DNA of 19,991 bases from an uncultured Dysosmobacter sp. (GTDB lineage: Bacteria; Bacillota; Clostridia; Oscillospirales; Oscillospiraceae), in NCBI GenBank assembly GCA_934597465.1, contig CAKTSC010000006.1, forward strand, positions 1 through 19,991. The letters run 5' to 3'. Under the pieces are notes generated by a model. It was not told the origin of the DNA, made no database searches, and worked only from the letters and a program-made list of their open reading frames with translations. Positions 1 through 7,104 of the stretch are shown here, one piece after another. A program made the position numbers and the translations under genes. The stretch's first letter is position 1; each line of letters starts with the position of its first letter.

Positions 1-1544
1 ACGCAGGCCGCCTGGGCCCGGATCAGGTGCAGGGGCGTGATGTTGAAGGTCTGGCCGAAGGCGTAGGACGCCAGGGAGACCACGTTGGTGTTGAAGCTCT
101 CCCGGCTTGCGAAGATGGTCTTGGACTCGCCGTAAAGGTCGATGCCGGTGCTCTCCAGAAAGCCGAACTCCTCCAGGTAATCATAGTAGGTGTCGGTGCC
201 GATCTTCAGGCCCATGGTGATGAAGGCCGGGTTGCAGGAGTTGCCGGTGGCCACCATCAGGCTCTGCGTCCCGTGGCCGGAGCGCTTGGAGCAGCCGATG
301 GCGCTGCCCCAGCCCTGCACCTTGATGGAGCCCGTGCAGGTGAAGGTGGTGTTGGGGGTCACCAGCCCCTCCTCCAGGGCCGCGGCCAGGGTCACGGGCT
401 TGAAAGTGGAGCCGGGCTCGTAGGTATCGTTGACGCACTTATTGCGCCACTGCTTGTTCTGGGCGGCCTTCAGGGCGCTGAGGTACTCATCGCTGCCCTC
501 CTCCAGCCCCTCCAGCGTGGCCTGGAGCTTGCTGTCGTAGATGGCGCTGTACTGGTTGAGATCGTAGGTGGGGAAGGACGCCATGCCCAGCACGGCGCCG
601 CTGCGCACGTCCATCACGATGCCGGTGGCCCCGTTCTTGGGGTCGAACTTGGTGATCATCTCCTCCAGCCCCTTCTCCAGGTAGTACTGCACGGTGGAGT
701 CCAGGGTGGTGACGAGGTTTGCACCGTTCTCGGCGTCGTAGTACTGCTCGTAGTCGTAGAGCAGGGTCTTGCCCACGGCGGTCTTGCCGGTGACGGTCAT
801 GCCGGAGGTGCCGGTGAGAACGGAGTTATAGTAGGATTCCAGGCCGTAGGCGCCCTCGTTCTCGGCGTTGACAAAGCCGATGACCTGGGCGGCCAGGGTG
901 CCGTTGGGGTAGTAGCGCTTGGAGTCCGGCTCCAGGTAGACGCCGTGGATCTTCTTGCGCTCCTTCTCCGGTACCTCGTTGCCCTCGTCGTCGATCTCGC
1001 CGTTGACGAAACGGCGGACTTCGTCCGCCTGGGCCTGGGGCGCCTTCTTCTTCAGGATCTCATAGCCGGAGTTCAGGCGGTTCATCCGCTCCCGGACGGC
1101 GCTCTCCTCCAGCTCCAGGATCCGGGCCAGGCCCCGGGCGATGTAGTCCTCGTCCTTGACCTCCGGCGCGGTGTAGGGCTGCTGCTTCTCGGCGGCCTTC
1201 TTCCGGGCCTCCTCGATGGCCTCGTTCTGGCTCTTGACATAGCTTGCGATATCCCGGGGACTGATATTCACCGTTTCCGCCGAGGAGGAGATGGCCAGCA
1301 CCTCGCCGCTGCGGTCGTAGATGGTGCCCCGGGAGGCGGTGATGACGCTGGAGCGGGTCTGCTGGTTCACGGCCTTCTCCTGCAGCTCGTCGTGCCGGAC
1401 GATCTGCAGGTCGTAAAGCTTCCAAAAGAGCAGCAGGAAGGTGAACACGCCGAAAATGCCCATCAGCACCAGCGTCCGGCTGTGGATGGTCTGGTTTGCC
1501 CTGCGGGCGGCGTCGCTTTTCCTGCGTTTTCTTGTCTCTGCCAT
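1..1544 (-). CDS. Class B penicillin-binding protein (FtsI/PBP2B or SpoVD type), partial
   Basis: Peptidoglycan DD-transpeptidase of the division or sporulation septum, anchored in the membrane with its catalytic domain outside. The first 514 residues are visible and the C-terminus lies beyond the left edge. A short basic N-terminus is followed by one membrane segment (about residues 24-42), then the dimerisation domain starting near SRGTIYDRSGEVLA. The transpeptidase domain shows the active-site serine in STFK (S379) and the SxN motif as SCN (436-438). The KTG motif and any PASTA domains would lie outside the window. The start is chosen at 1544 because AAAGGAG stands just upstream. It lies downstream of ftsL, as in the dcw cluster of Firmicutes. 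SpoVD and the division PBP have the same layout, so the choice between them is left open. Confidence 0.93.
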   Translation of the reverse strand, partial: MAETRKRRKSDAARRANQTIHSRTLVLMGIFGVFTFLLLFWKLYDLQIVRHDELQEKAVNQQTRSSVITASRGTIYDRSGEVLAISSSAETVNISPRDIASYVKSQNEAIEEARKKAAEKQQPYTAPEVKDEDYIARGLARILELEESAVRERMNRLNSGYEILKKKAPQAQADEVRRFVNGEIDDEGNEVPEKERKKIHGVYLEPDSKRYYPNGTLAAQVIGFVNAENEGAYGLESYYNSVLTGTSGMTVTGKTAVGKTLLYDYEQYYDAENGANLVTTLDSTVQYYLEKGLEEMITKFDPKNGATGIVMDVRSGAVLGMASFPTYDLNQYSAIYDSKLQATLEGLEEGSDEYLSALKAAQNKQWRNKCVNDTYEPGSTFKPVTLAAALEEGLVTPNTTFTCTGSIKVQGWGSAIGCSKRSGHGTQSLMVATGNSCNPAFITMGLKIGTDTYYDYLEEFGFLESTGIDLYGESKTIFASRESFNTNVVSLASYAFGQTFNITPLHLIRAQAAC

Positions 1545-1619
1545 GTGGGCTCCTTTCCCGGAAGGGTGGTTCTCGCGCGCTCTGCCCCGCCCGAAGACTT
1601 CCAGGCTAATGGCAAAGAC

Positions 1620-1647
1620 GGGAGTAAGAAGTCGCCTTCTTACTCCC
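1620..1647. repeat. Perfect 12-bp palindrome between ftsL and the PBP gene
   Basis: GGGAGTAAGAAG is separated by TCGC from its exact reverse complement CTTCTTACTCCC. It lies in the 123-bp gap between the ftsL stop and the PBP start. No T-run follows on either strand, so it is not a standard terminator. In the transcript it would form a stable hairpin that could set mRNA processing or partial read-through. Confidence 0.7.
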
Positions 1648-1667
1648 TCCTCATTCTATGGGCGCGT

Positions 1668-2222
1668 TCAGCTGAAATATTCCACCGCGGCATAGATGCC
1701 GTGGTTCAGGGAGTCCAGTAGCCTGTCCAGCACGCCGGGCTCCGCCTGCTGGCAGGCCACGGCGCTGTCCCCCTCGGAGAGATCCAGATAGAAGACCTGG
1801 CTGCCGGAGGGCTTCACCATGCCGGCCTCCTCCGCCGCGGCCTTCACGGCGGCAAGGTCGTAGAGCTCCTGATACTGGGTGGTCAGCAGCACGTTCTGGG
1901 ATTCCAGGGCGGAGAGCTCGCTCTGGAGCTCCACCACGGAGCTGCCGATGACCGTGAGCTTCACATAGCTGACGATCAGCAGCACCGCAAGACACGCCGC
2001 CGCCAGGAAGCCCGCCACCGTAAGGACGGACACCTGCTCCCGGGGGCGCAGCTGCACATGGGTCAGGCTCCGCACCCGGGGGGCAGTCTGGGTCTTCTCC
2101 CGCCGGGCCTCCCCGGCGTGATCCAGTTCCCGGCGGAGGACTTCCCGATCCAGGTCATATGCGAGATTTCCGTATACCGTGCCGCTGCCGGAATAGCGGG
2201 ACTGGCGGGCGGTGGATGCCAT
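1668..2222 (-). CDS. ftsL: Septum-formation protein FtsL-like
   Basis: Small bitopic division protein that with DivIC/FtsB and DivIB/FtsQ regulates septal peptidoglycan synthesis. The 184 residues comprise a basic cytoplasmic region (1-62), one membrane helix (about 64-88) and a short coiled coil (about 92-125, ELQSELSALESQN). An AEEAGMVKPSGSQVFYLDL-type segment follows, typical of FtsL/DivIC proteins. The cytoplasmic tail and the C-terminal extension (150-184) are longer than in Bacillus FtsL. The ATG at 2222 is preferred over a GTG at 2231 because GGAG lies 8 nt before it. The assignment rests on topology and on position between rsmH and the PBP, since sequence conservation in this family is weak. 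Confidence 0.85.
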   Translation of the reverse strand: MASTARQSRYSGSGTVYGNLAYDLDREVLRRELDHAGEARREKTQTAPRVRSLTHVQLRPREQVSVLTVAGFLAAACLAVLLIVSYVKLTVIGSSVVELQSELSALESQNVLLTTQYQELYDLAAVKAAAEEAGMVKPSGSQVFYLDLSEGDSAVACQQAEPGVLDRLLDSLNHGIYAAVEYFS

Positions 2223-2377
2223 ATGCGTCACTCCGTTCCTCGCCGGGATCCTTCCGGGATCCCAGCGAAAAGATTTCTCGCCGCGCTTCGCGCCCGGCCC
2301 GGGTGGGGCGGCGCCTTGCGGGGCGGATGGTTCCTTTTTTGCGCCGCCTGGCGGCGCGGGGCTTGTACCGTCTCCGG
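2223..2377 (-). other. rsmH-ftsL spacer with GC-rich inverted repeats
   Basis: This 155-bp gap breaks the otherwise tight gene spacing of the cluster. It contains GCGCCGCC next to its complement (2340-2358 region, flanked by an A/T run) and a GGATCC-type inverted repeat (about 2249-2267). Neither is followed by a T-run in the minus direction. No convincing gene is seen inside. The only open frame (TTG start, Arg-rich) overlaps both neighbours. Confidence 0.5.
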
Positions 2378-3325
2378 TCAGCCGATGTCAAAGCCGCAGC
2401 GCTCCGCTACGCGGAGCTTGGCGCTGCGGGCCCGGGGGTTCTCGTCCAGTTCCTCCGCCGTGGAGACGATGGGCTTGCGGTTCACCAGCTTCAGCTTGGG
2501 CTTCTTGCCGCAGACGCAGACCGGGAACTCCCTGGGGCAGGTGCAGCCGGTAGCCAGGCGCTGCAGCGTCCGCTTCACGATCCGATCCTCCAGGGAGTGG
2601 AAGGTGATGACGGCCAGCCGCCCGCCGGGCTTCAGGGCGTCGGCCCCGGCCTCCAGCATGGGCTCCAGGGCGTCCAGCTCGCCGTTGACGGCGATACGGA
2701 TGGCCTGGAAGCTTCGCTTGGCGGGATGCTGCTTCTCCCGCAGGGCGGCGGGAGGCATGGCGGACTTGATGACCTCCACCAGCTCCAGGGTGGTCTCGAT
2801 GGGTCTCTCCTCCCGGCGGCAGCAGATGGCCTTCGCGATGGCGGGGGCGTAGCGCTCCTCGCCGAAGTCGAAGAGGATGCAGCGGAGCTCCTCGTAGCTC
2901 CAGCCGTTCACCACCTCCCGGGCGGTGAGGGGGGCGGAGGCGTCCATCCGCATGTCCAGGGGCGCGTCGTGCATGTAGGAGAAGCCCCGGGTGGGGTCAT
3001 CCAGCTGGGGGGAGGAGACGCCCAGGTCGAAGAGCATCCCGTCCACGCCGGGGATGCCTTCCTCCCGGAGGATGTCCCCCAGGCGGTCAAAATTACTGTG
3101 AATGAGGGTCACCCGCTCCCGCCAGGGGGCAAGGCGTTCCTCCGCCGCGTCGATGGCGGCCTGATCCCGGTCGATGCAGAGCAGGCGGCCGGTGGTAAGG
3201 CGCTTCGCGATCTCCCGGGAATGTCCGGCCCGGCCCAGGGTGCCGTCCACATAGATGCCCTCCGGCCGGATGGCCAGGGCCTCGATGCACTCATGCAGCA
3301 GCACCGGCTGATGGGTATACTCCAT
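2378..3325 (-). CDS. rsmH: 16S rRNA (cytosine1402-N4)-methyltransferase RsmH (MraW)
   Basis: SAM-dependent methylation of the N4 of C1402 in 16S rRNA, in the P-site region. The 315 residues match the usual family length of about 310. The N-terminus HQPVLLHECIEAL and the SAM-binding loop (DGTLGRAGHS) are characteristic, as are the GEERYAPAIAKAI segment and the C-terminal TFHSLEDRIVK. The family usually has GG where GR stands in the SAM loop, a minor variation. The ATG lies 3 nt after the mraZ stop, with GGAGCTGAG overlapping that stop as the ribosome binding site, so the two genes are translationally close. Confidence 0.97.
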   Translation of the reverse strand: MEYTHQPVLLHECIEALAIRPEGIYVDGTLGRAGHSREIAKRLTTGRLLCIDRDQAAIDAAEERLAPWRERVTLIHSNFDRLGDILREEGIPGVDGMLFDLGVSSPQLDDPTRGFSYMHDAPLDMRMDASAPLTAREVVNGWSYEELRCILFDFGEERYAPAIAKAICCRREERPIETTLELVEVIKSAMPPAALREKQHPAKRSFQAIRIAVNGELDALEPMLEAGADALKPGGRLAVITFHSLEDRIVKRTLQRLATGCTCPREFPVCVCGKKPKLKLVNRKPIVSTAEELDENPRARSAKLRVAERCGFDIG

Positions 3326-3328
3326 GGC

Positions 3329-3772
3329 TCAGCTCCGATCCCGGCGGTTCCGGGCCAGGGCGTCCATGGCGGCGGCCAGGCTGCCGCCGGAGAGGAGCTT
3401 CTGCTCCCGCTCCTCCCATGCCGCCTCGTCCCAGATCTCGGCGTAGGTGTTCTGGCCCACGATGGCCGCGGTCTTGCCGATACCGGCATACTTCCGCAGG
3501 TTGGCCGGCAGCAGGACGCGGCCCTGGCTGTCCGGCTCGCACTGAACGGCGTTGGCGTAAAGGAGACCCAGGAGCTGGGCCTCGGAGTAGGGCAGCTCGT
3601 CCATACTGTCGGAGATCTGCTCCCACTTGCTCTCGGGATAGAGGGTGATGCACCCGGCGGCGCCGATGGTGAGATAGAAGCTGCCGCCCAGCACCTCCCG
3701 CATGGCCAGGGGGATGACGACACGGCCCTTACTGTCCACGCTGTTGATGGCTTTTCCCAGCAAGCGCGCCAT
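3329..3772 (-). CDS. mraZ: Transcriptional regulator MraZ
   Basis: AbrB-fold DNA-binding protein, first gene of the dcw cluster, which binds its own promoter region and controls the cluster. The 147 residues carry the two expected half-repeats, DSKGRVVIP near residue 13 and DSQGRVLLP near residue 81. An upstream in-frame start at 3826 would add 18 residues, but the ATG at 3772 is preceded by AAAGGGGG and gives the normal [14 protein letters not shown] N-terminus. The upstream frame also overlaps the operator boxes, which argues against it. The family's usual length is about 140-150. Confidence 0.96.
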   Translation of the reverse strand: MARLLGKAINSVDSKGRVVIPLAMREVLGGSFYLTIGAAGCITLYPESKWEQISDSMDELPYSEAQLLGLLYANAVQCEPDSQGRVLLPANLRKYAGIGKTAAIVGQNTYAEIWDEAAWEEREQKLLSGGSLAAAMDALARNRRDRS

Positions 3773-3820
3773 GGCGGTTCCCCCTTTCAGATGGTTTTCA
3801 GGGCAGAAATGGCACTTGAT

Positions 3821-3856
3821 CCCCACTGAGACACATCAAGTCCCACAAATCCCCAC
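3821..3856 (-). promoter_or_regulatory. Candidate MraZ operator: GTGGG boxes with a 10-bp period
   Basis: Read on the minus strand, GTGGGG (3856-3851), GTGGGA (3846-3841), ATGTGT (3836-3831, degenerate) and GTGGGG (3826-3821) start exactly 10 bp apart. MraZ proteins are known to bind tandem TGGG-type repeats with helical spacing. The array sits between the -10 box and the mraZ start, so a bound oligomer would block transcription. Confidence 0.8.
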
Positions 3857-3869
3857 CCTGGTACCTTTG

Positions 3870-3898
3870 AGTATACGCAATGCCCCGGGAGATTGCAA
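3870..3898 (-). promoter_or_regulatory. Promoter of the mraZ division cluster
   Basis: The -35 TTGCAA (3893-3898) and -10 TATACT (3870-3875) are separated by 17 bp, reading minus. An A-rich stretch lies upstream of the -35. Transcription would start about 95 nt before the mraZ ATG and run straight through the GTGGG boxes. Confidence 0.8.
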
Positions 3899-4013
3899 GG
3901 GTTTTTTCTCCCCGCCCTCCCTGGTTTTTCAGGAAAATTTTAGCGAATCCGCCGTCCTTCCCCGATTTTTTCAAACGCATGTTTCATTTTTATTTTGGTT
4001 TCCATAAAAACCG
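3899..4013. other. AT-richer spacer without a gene
   Basis: Part of the 373-bp gap between mraZ and the DivIVA-like gene. Apart from A- and T-tracts upstream of the mraZ promoter, nothing recognisable is seen here. Confidence 0.5.
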
Positions 4014-4053
4014 ACGCACCCCCTGCCACAACATCTTGTGGCAGGGGGTGCGT
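4014..4053 (-). terminator. Terminator of the rsmD-coaD-DivIVA-like operon (possibly bidirectional)
   Basis: A perfect 18-bp stem (ACGCACCCCCTGCCACAA with its complement) closes a CATC loop. On the plus strand it is followed directly by TTTTT. On the minus strand the T-run comes after GG. It lies about 90 bp downstream of the last gene of the minus-strand operon and shields the mraZ promoter from read-through. Confidence 0.85.
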
Positions 4054-4145
4054 TTTTCCGTTTTCATCGCTATATGTGGAAATTCTCGCAGAATTCCCAG
4101 CTTTTGTTTCGTGATTTTTTACAAAATTTTTGAGGTATTTTTAGA

Positions 4146-4673
4146 TCATTCGTCAGTGGATGCCGGTTCCTCGGTGCCGCTCATCTTGGCCCGCTGCTCC
4201 TGCATCTTGGCGGCGGAGGCGGCGCGGAAGTTCGTCCGGGACTGCTTGACCTCGGTGAGAGCCATCTGCATGGCCTCCTCCGCCCGGGCCAGGGCGTCCT
4301 CGGTATAGTCGTTGGTGACCTGGTACATCCGGCGGCAGCGCTCCTCAGCGTGGGCGATCATGGCGCGGCTCTTCTCCCGGGCGGCGGAGAGGATCTCGCT
4401 CTCGGAGACCTTGCTCTTGGCCTCCAGCTCCGCCTGGCGCATCATGCGCTCCACATCCCGCTTGGCGTCCTCCACGAACTTCTCCCGGGCGGAGAGCAGC
4501 TCCTTGGCCCGGCGCATCTCCACCGGCAGCTGGGCCCGGAGCTCGTCCAGCAAATCCAGTATCTCGTCCCGGTCTACCATGCTCATGTTGGGCTTCAGGG
4601 CGGGGGCCTTGGCATCCTCCACCTTCTCGTAGAGCATGTCGATGAGGCGGGTCACATCCTGTTCGTTTGCCAT
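4146..4673 (-). CDS. DivIVA-like / V-ATPase-subunit-like coiled-coil protein
   Basis: Cytoplasmic helical protein of 175 residues, without signal peptide or membrane segment. Residues 1-50 are acidic (IDMLYEKVEDA, then DRDEILDLLDELRAQLP). Residues 50-150 are almost entirely charged heptad-like helix rich in Ala, Glu, Lys and Arg, as in proteins annotated as DivIVA-domain or ATPase-subunit-like next to coaD in Clostridia. The ATG at 4673 directly follows the coaD stop (4677-4675). An alternative ATG at 4685 would overlap coaD and has no spaced ribosome binding site. The role is unknown. Position between coaD and the division cluster hints at an envelope or division scaffold, but no motif proves it. 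Confidence 0.8.
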   Translation of the reverse strand: MANEQDVTRLIDMLYEKVEDAKAPALKPNMSMVDRDEILDLLDELRAQLPVEMRRAKELLSAREKFVEDAKRDVERMMRQAELEAKSKVSESEILSAAREKSRAMIAHAEERCRRMYQVTNDYTEDALARAEEAMQMALTEVKQSRTNFRAASAAKMQEQRAKMSGTEEPASTDE

Positions 4674-4674
4674 G

Positions 4675-5163
4675 TTACTTTCCATCCTTTCTCATTTCCC
4701 GCAGCAGCGGCAGGATCTCCGCCGGGAGGCAGTCCTCCAGCGGCTGGCCGTACCGGATCATATCTCTTGCCATGGTGGAGCTGATGTGCAGGTACTCCGG
4801 CGCGGCGGGGAAGATCACCGTCTCCAGGCCCGGCAGCAGCTTTCCGTTGATGATGCCCATGGCGTACTCGGCGTCGAAGTCCGAAGCGCTGCGGGCGCCC
4901 CGGATGATGACCTTCGCGCCATGGCGGCAGGCGAATTCCACCACCAGGCCCGGCCAGAGCTCCGCCTCCACATTGGGGAGATGGGCCACGGCAGCCTCCA
5001 CCAGAGCCAGCTTCTGCTCCCCGGTGAACATCTGGTTCCTCTTTTCGGTGTTGGCGGCCACGCAGATCACCACCCGGTCAAAGCAGGCGGCGGCCCGGCG
5101 GATCACGTCGGTGTGGCCCAGGGTAATGGGGTCGAAGCTCCCGGTGCAGATGGCGGTGGTCAT
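4675..5163 (-). CDS. coaD: Phosphopantetheine adenylyltransferase
   Basis: Penultimate step of coenzyme A synthesis: ATP plus 4'-phosphopantetheine gives dephospho-CoA plus pyrophosphate. The 162 residues match the family. The nucleotidyltransferase motif GSFDPITLGH (8-17) holds the TxGH signature, RGARSASDFDAEYAM (89-102) is the pantetheine-side segment, and ISSTMAR (127-133) is the ISSTxxR motif. A longer in-frame frame upstream exists, but the ATG at 5163 gives the conserved N-terminus and overlaps the rsmD stop by four bases (ATGA), showing translational coupling. The rsmD-coaD order is widespread in Firmicutes. Confidence 0.97.
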   Translation of the reverse strand: MTTAICTGSFDPITLGHTDVIRRAAACFDRVVICVAANTEKRNQMFTGEQKLALVEAAVAHLPNVEAELWPGLVVEFACRHGAKVIIRGARSASDFDAEYAMGIINGKLLPGLETVIFPAAPEYLHISSTMARDMIRYGQPLEDCLPAEILPLLREMRKDGK

Positions 5164-5714
5164 TGCGCATCCTCCTCCCTGCGGTAGACGCCCAGGCTGA
5201 TCTTTCCATAACGGTAGCGGCGGCCCGTACGGTAGGGGGCGGGCAGCTCCGGCAGCACGTGCTCCGCCGGGCACTCCGCCGTCACGATGCCGTAAGGGTT
5301 CAGGAGATCCCGCCGGGCGATGATCCCCAGCGCCTCCTCCAGAAGGCCGGAGGCATAGGGCGGATCCAGCAGGATGATGTCAAACCTCTCCCCCGTGGTG
5401 CTGAGGAATTCCATGGAATCCCCCGCCACCACCCTCGCCCGGCCGAAAAGCTCCGTCACCTTCAGGTTTTCCCGGATGAGCTTCAGTGCGTCCGGCCGCC
5501 GCTCGGCGAAGACGGCCTCCGCCGCCCCCCGGGAGAGGCACTCGATGCCCAGCTGCCCCGTGCCGGCGAAGAGATCCAGCACCCGGCGGCCCTCAATGTC
5601 AAACTGCAGGACGTTGAAAAGCCCCTCCTTCACCCGGTCGGTGGTGGGGCGGGTCTCCAGCCCCTCCAGCTCCTTCAGGCGGCGGCCACGGGCCGTTCCG
5701 GTGATTACGCGCAT
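5160..5714 (-). CDS. rsmD: 16S rRNA (guanine966-N2)-methyltransferase RsmD
   Basis: SAM-dependent methylation of G966 of 16S rRNA. The 184 residues show the conserved start MRVITGTARGRRL, TRPTTDRVKEGLFN, the SAM-binding DLFAGTGQLGIE (47-58) and the catalytic DPPY (117-120). The start is supported by GGGAGG 8 nt upstream. It is the first gene of a three-gene minus-strand operon with coaD and the coiled-coil gene, behind a well-formed promoter about 33 bp away. Confidence 0.96.
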   Translation of the reverse strand: MRVITGTARGRRLKELEGLETRPTTDRVKEGLFNVLQFDIEGRRVLDLFAGTGQLGIECLSRGAAEAVFAERRPDALKLIRENLKVTELFGRARVVAGDSMEFLSTTGERFDIILLDPPYASGLLEEALGIIARRDLLNPYGIVTAECPAEHVLPELPAPYRTGRRYRYGKISLGVYRREEDAQ

Positions 5715-5746
5715 GCAAAGTCCCTCCCGCGTTGGTGTTCCCCCCT

Positions 5747-5775
5747 AATATAAGGCATCCGGGGCCAAGATGCAA
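5747..5775 (-). promoter_or_regulatory. Promoter of rsmD-coaD operon
   Basis: Reading minus, -35 TTGCAT (5770-5775), a 17-bp spacer and -10 TATATT (5747-5752). The start point would be about 25 nt before the rsmD ATG, leaving room only for the ribosome binding site. Confidence 0.8.
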
Positions 5776-5784
5776 GAGAGCCCG

Positions 5785-5825
5785 GCGATTTTTTCGTACT
5801 CCCGGCCCCGGAGAGAAAAAATCGC
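5785..5825. repeat. Inverted repeat with A/T tracts between divergent promoters
   Basis: GCGATTTTTTC (5785-5795) and its exact complement GAAAAAATCGC (5815-5825) enclose 19 bp that is itself partly self-complementary. A related GGGAGAAAAAATACCCCC stretch follows near 5861-5878. The pair lies between the rsmD and YbjN-gene promoters and could be an operator, an UP-like element for either, or a transcription insulator. Confidence 0.5.
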
Positions 5826-5898
5826 CCCCATCGGGGAAATTCACGTCCTGCGCCGGGAACGGGAGAAAAAATACCCCCGCCGGGAGAAGTCGGGCTTG

Positions 5899-5927
5899 TT
5901 GACGCTTTCCCGGAGCCATGCTATACT
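5899..5927 (+). promoter_or_regulatory. Promoter of the YbjN-like gene
   Basis: TTGACG (5899-5904), 17-bp spacer, TATACT (5922-5927). The expected start point is about 60 nt before the ATG at 5993. Confidence 0.82.
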
Positions 5928-5992
5928 GGATTCAGATCCCGAACATGGGAACCCCATCCAATATAGAGGAAAGAGAAAGGAAGGTACTACAT

Positions 5993-6418
5993 ATGCTGTC
6001 TTCTACCCAGCAGTTCATCGACATCCTGGAGGCCAAGGGCACCAAGTACACTGTGGATGAACCCACCTCCAACGGCAAGGACGTGCTGACCGTCAGCTAC
6101 GGCGGTGAGAATATGTCCACCATCCGCTGCCGCTTCTTCTTCGACACCGACTGCCAGAGCGTTGCGATCCGGGTCTTTGACATCGTGAAGATCCCAGAGA
6201 GCAAGCTGGAGGCCATGTATCCCGTTGTCAACGCCGTCAACAACAAGTTCCGCTTCGCCAAGTTCTGCATCGACACCAAGGACAGCACCATCCAGGCGGA
6301 GATGGACGCCTCCTTCCGCGCCAACGATGTGGGCGAGATCTGCCGGGAGCTGCTGCTGCGCTGCGTCAGCATCTGCGACGACGCCTATCCCGACTTCATG
6401 CGTGCCATCTGGGCCTGA
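5993..6418 (+). CDS. YbjN-domain-like protein
   Basis: Small soluble protein of 141 residues with alternating strands and helices. It opens with MLSSTQQFIDILEAKGTKY, has a CRFFFDTDCQSVAIRVF strand pair (46-62), MYPVVNAVNNKFRFAKF (75-91) and an acidic C-terminus. This resembles the YbjN family (type III secretion-chaperone-like fold, function poorly defined). An upstream in-frame ATG at 5918 overlaps the -10 box, so the ATG at 5993, with AGGAAGG before it, is used. The gene is monocistronic, with its own promoter and terminator. No catalytic residues are evident. A role in stress or regulation is a family-level guess only. Confidence 0.75.
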   Translation: MLSSTQQFIDILEAKGTKYTVDEPTSNGKDVLTVSYGGENMSTIRCRFFFDTDCQSVAIRVFDIVKIPESKLEAMYPVVNAVNNKFRFAKFCIDTKDSTIQAEMDASFRANDVGEICRELLLRCVSICDDAYPDFMRAIWA

Positions 6419-6444
6419 GCACCGGAAATCACACACCGCACCCC

Positions 6445-6477
6445 AAAGGGGAGGGAAGCCATGCTTCCCTCCCCTTT
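6445..6477 (+). terminator. Terminator after the YbjN-like gene
   Basis: AAAGGGGAGGGAAGC, a CAT loop and the exact complement GCTTCCCTCCCCTTT form a 15-bp stem. Only a short, interrupted T stretch follows. It lies 27 bp after the stop codon. Confidence 0.75.
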
Positions 6478-6575
6478 TCCGTTCCCGGCTGCCATCCGCC
6501 GGGGCCTTCACCGCCGCACCCGGGCGCCCCGGCGGCGCTTCGGCGGGATCGCAATCGTTTTCGCCGTTTTTTCTC

Positions 6576-6604
6576 TTGCCCTTTCCGGCGAAGGCGTATA
6601 TAAT
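6576..6604 (+). promoter_or_regulatory. Promoter of the asp23-fakA operon
   Basis: TTGCCC (6576-6581), 17-bp spacer, TATAAT (6599-6604, consensus). It is followed by a leader of about 125 nt. Confidence 0.8.
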
Positions 6605-6610
6605 ATGCTT

Positions 6611-6737
6611 GTTTCTTTATCCCCTGCCGGGGATCCCTCCCACGGGGAGGATGCCAACGCTTCGTTTCCGCGCGATCCCGCGCGTTCTGTCCGCCCGGCG
6701 GACAGCTCCCGCCCCCCGGGAAAGAAAGGATGTTCTC
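6611..6737 (+). other. Structured leader of the asp23-fakA mRNA
   Basis: Successive inverted repeats are visible. CGCGCG-ATCC-CGCGCG spans 6669-6684, and CTGTCCGCC-C-GGCGGACAG (9-1-9 dyad) spans 6687-6705. A CCCC/GGGG pair lies around 6620-6650. None is followed by a T-run. The RBS AGAAAGGA and the ATG come immediately after. The leader may be protein-bound or simply GC-rich structure. Confidence 0.45.
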
Positions 6738-7088
6738 ATGATTCAATTCAAATCGGAACTGGGTGAGATCACGGTAGCCAACGCGGTCTTTTCCAACATT
6801 ACCGGCATGGCCGCCACCAACTGTTACGGCGTCAAGGGCATGGCCTTCCGCTCCATGACGGACGGTCTCGTCCACCTCCTCCGGCGGGAGGCCATGAGCA
6901 AGGGTGTCAGCGTCACCTACCACGAGGATGACACCGTCTCCATCGAGCTCCACATCATCGTGGAGAACGGCGTCAACCTGCCCGCCGTCTGCAAAGCCAT
7001 CATCGACCGCCTGCGCTATGACGTCACCCGGATCACCGGCGTTACCGTCCGATCCGTCCATGTCTGCGTGGACTCCATGATCTTATAA
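6738..7088 (+). CDS. Asp23/Gls24 family protein (YloU-like)
   Basis: Asp23/Gls24 envelope-stress family protein of 116 residues, starting MIQFKSELGEITVANAVFSNITGMA and containing a Gly-rich loop (NCYGVKGMA) and a HIIVENGVNLPAVCKAI segment typical of the family. The open frame extends far upstream, but only the ATG at 6738 has a ribosome binding site (AGAAAGGA) and gives a normal length. It stands 16 bp before fakA, the same pairing as yloU-yloV in Bacillus subtilis. Members associate with membranes or with lipid metabolism in Gram-positives. The exact function is unsettled. Confidence 0.9.
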   Translation: MIQFKSELGEITVANAVFSNITGMAATNCYGVKGMAFRSMTDGLVHLLRREAMSKGVSVTYHEDDTVSIELHIIVENGVNLPAVCKAIIDRLRYDVTRITGVTVRSVHVCVDSMIL

Positions 7089-7104
7089 GGAGGAAGCGTC
7101 AGCC

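Noticed and set aside
27..1721. 564-codon plus-strand frame
   Set aside because: Antisense to the PBP gene, whose motifs are clear.
2155..2391. 78-codon Arg-rich frame on the minus strand between rsmH and ftsL
   Set aside because: TTG start within rsmH, no ribosome binding site, overlaps the ftsL start, and is composed of translated inverted repeats.
2159..3829. 556-codon plus-strand frame
   Set aside because: Antisense to rsmH and mraZ, both of which have family motifs and ribosome binding sites.
6225..6737. N-terminal extension of the Asp23 frame
   Set aside because: It would run through the YbjN-like gene, a terminator and the asp23 promoter. The ATG at 6738 has the ribosome binding site and gives normal family length.
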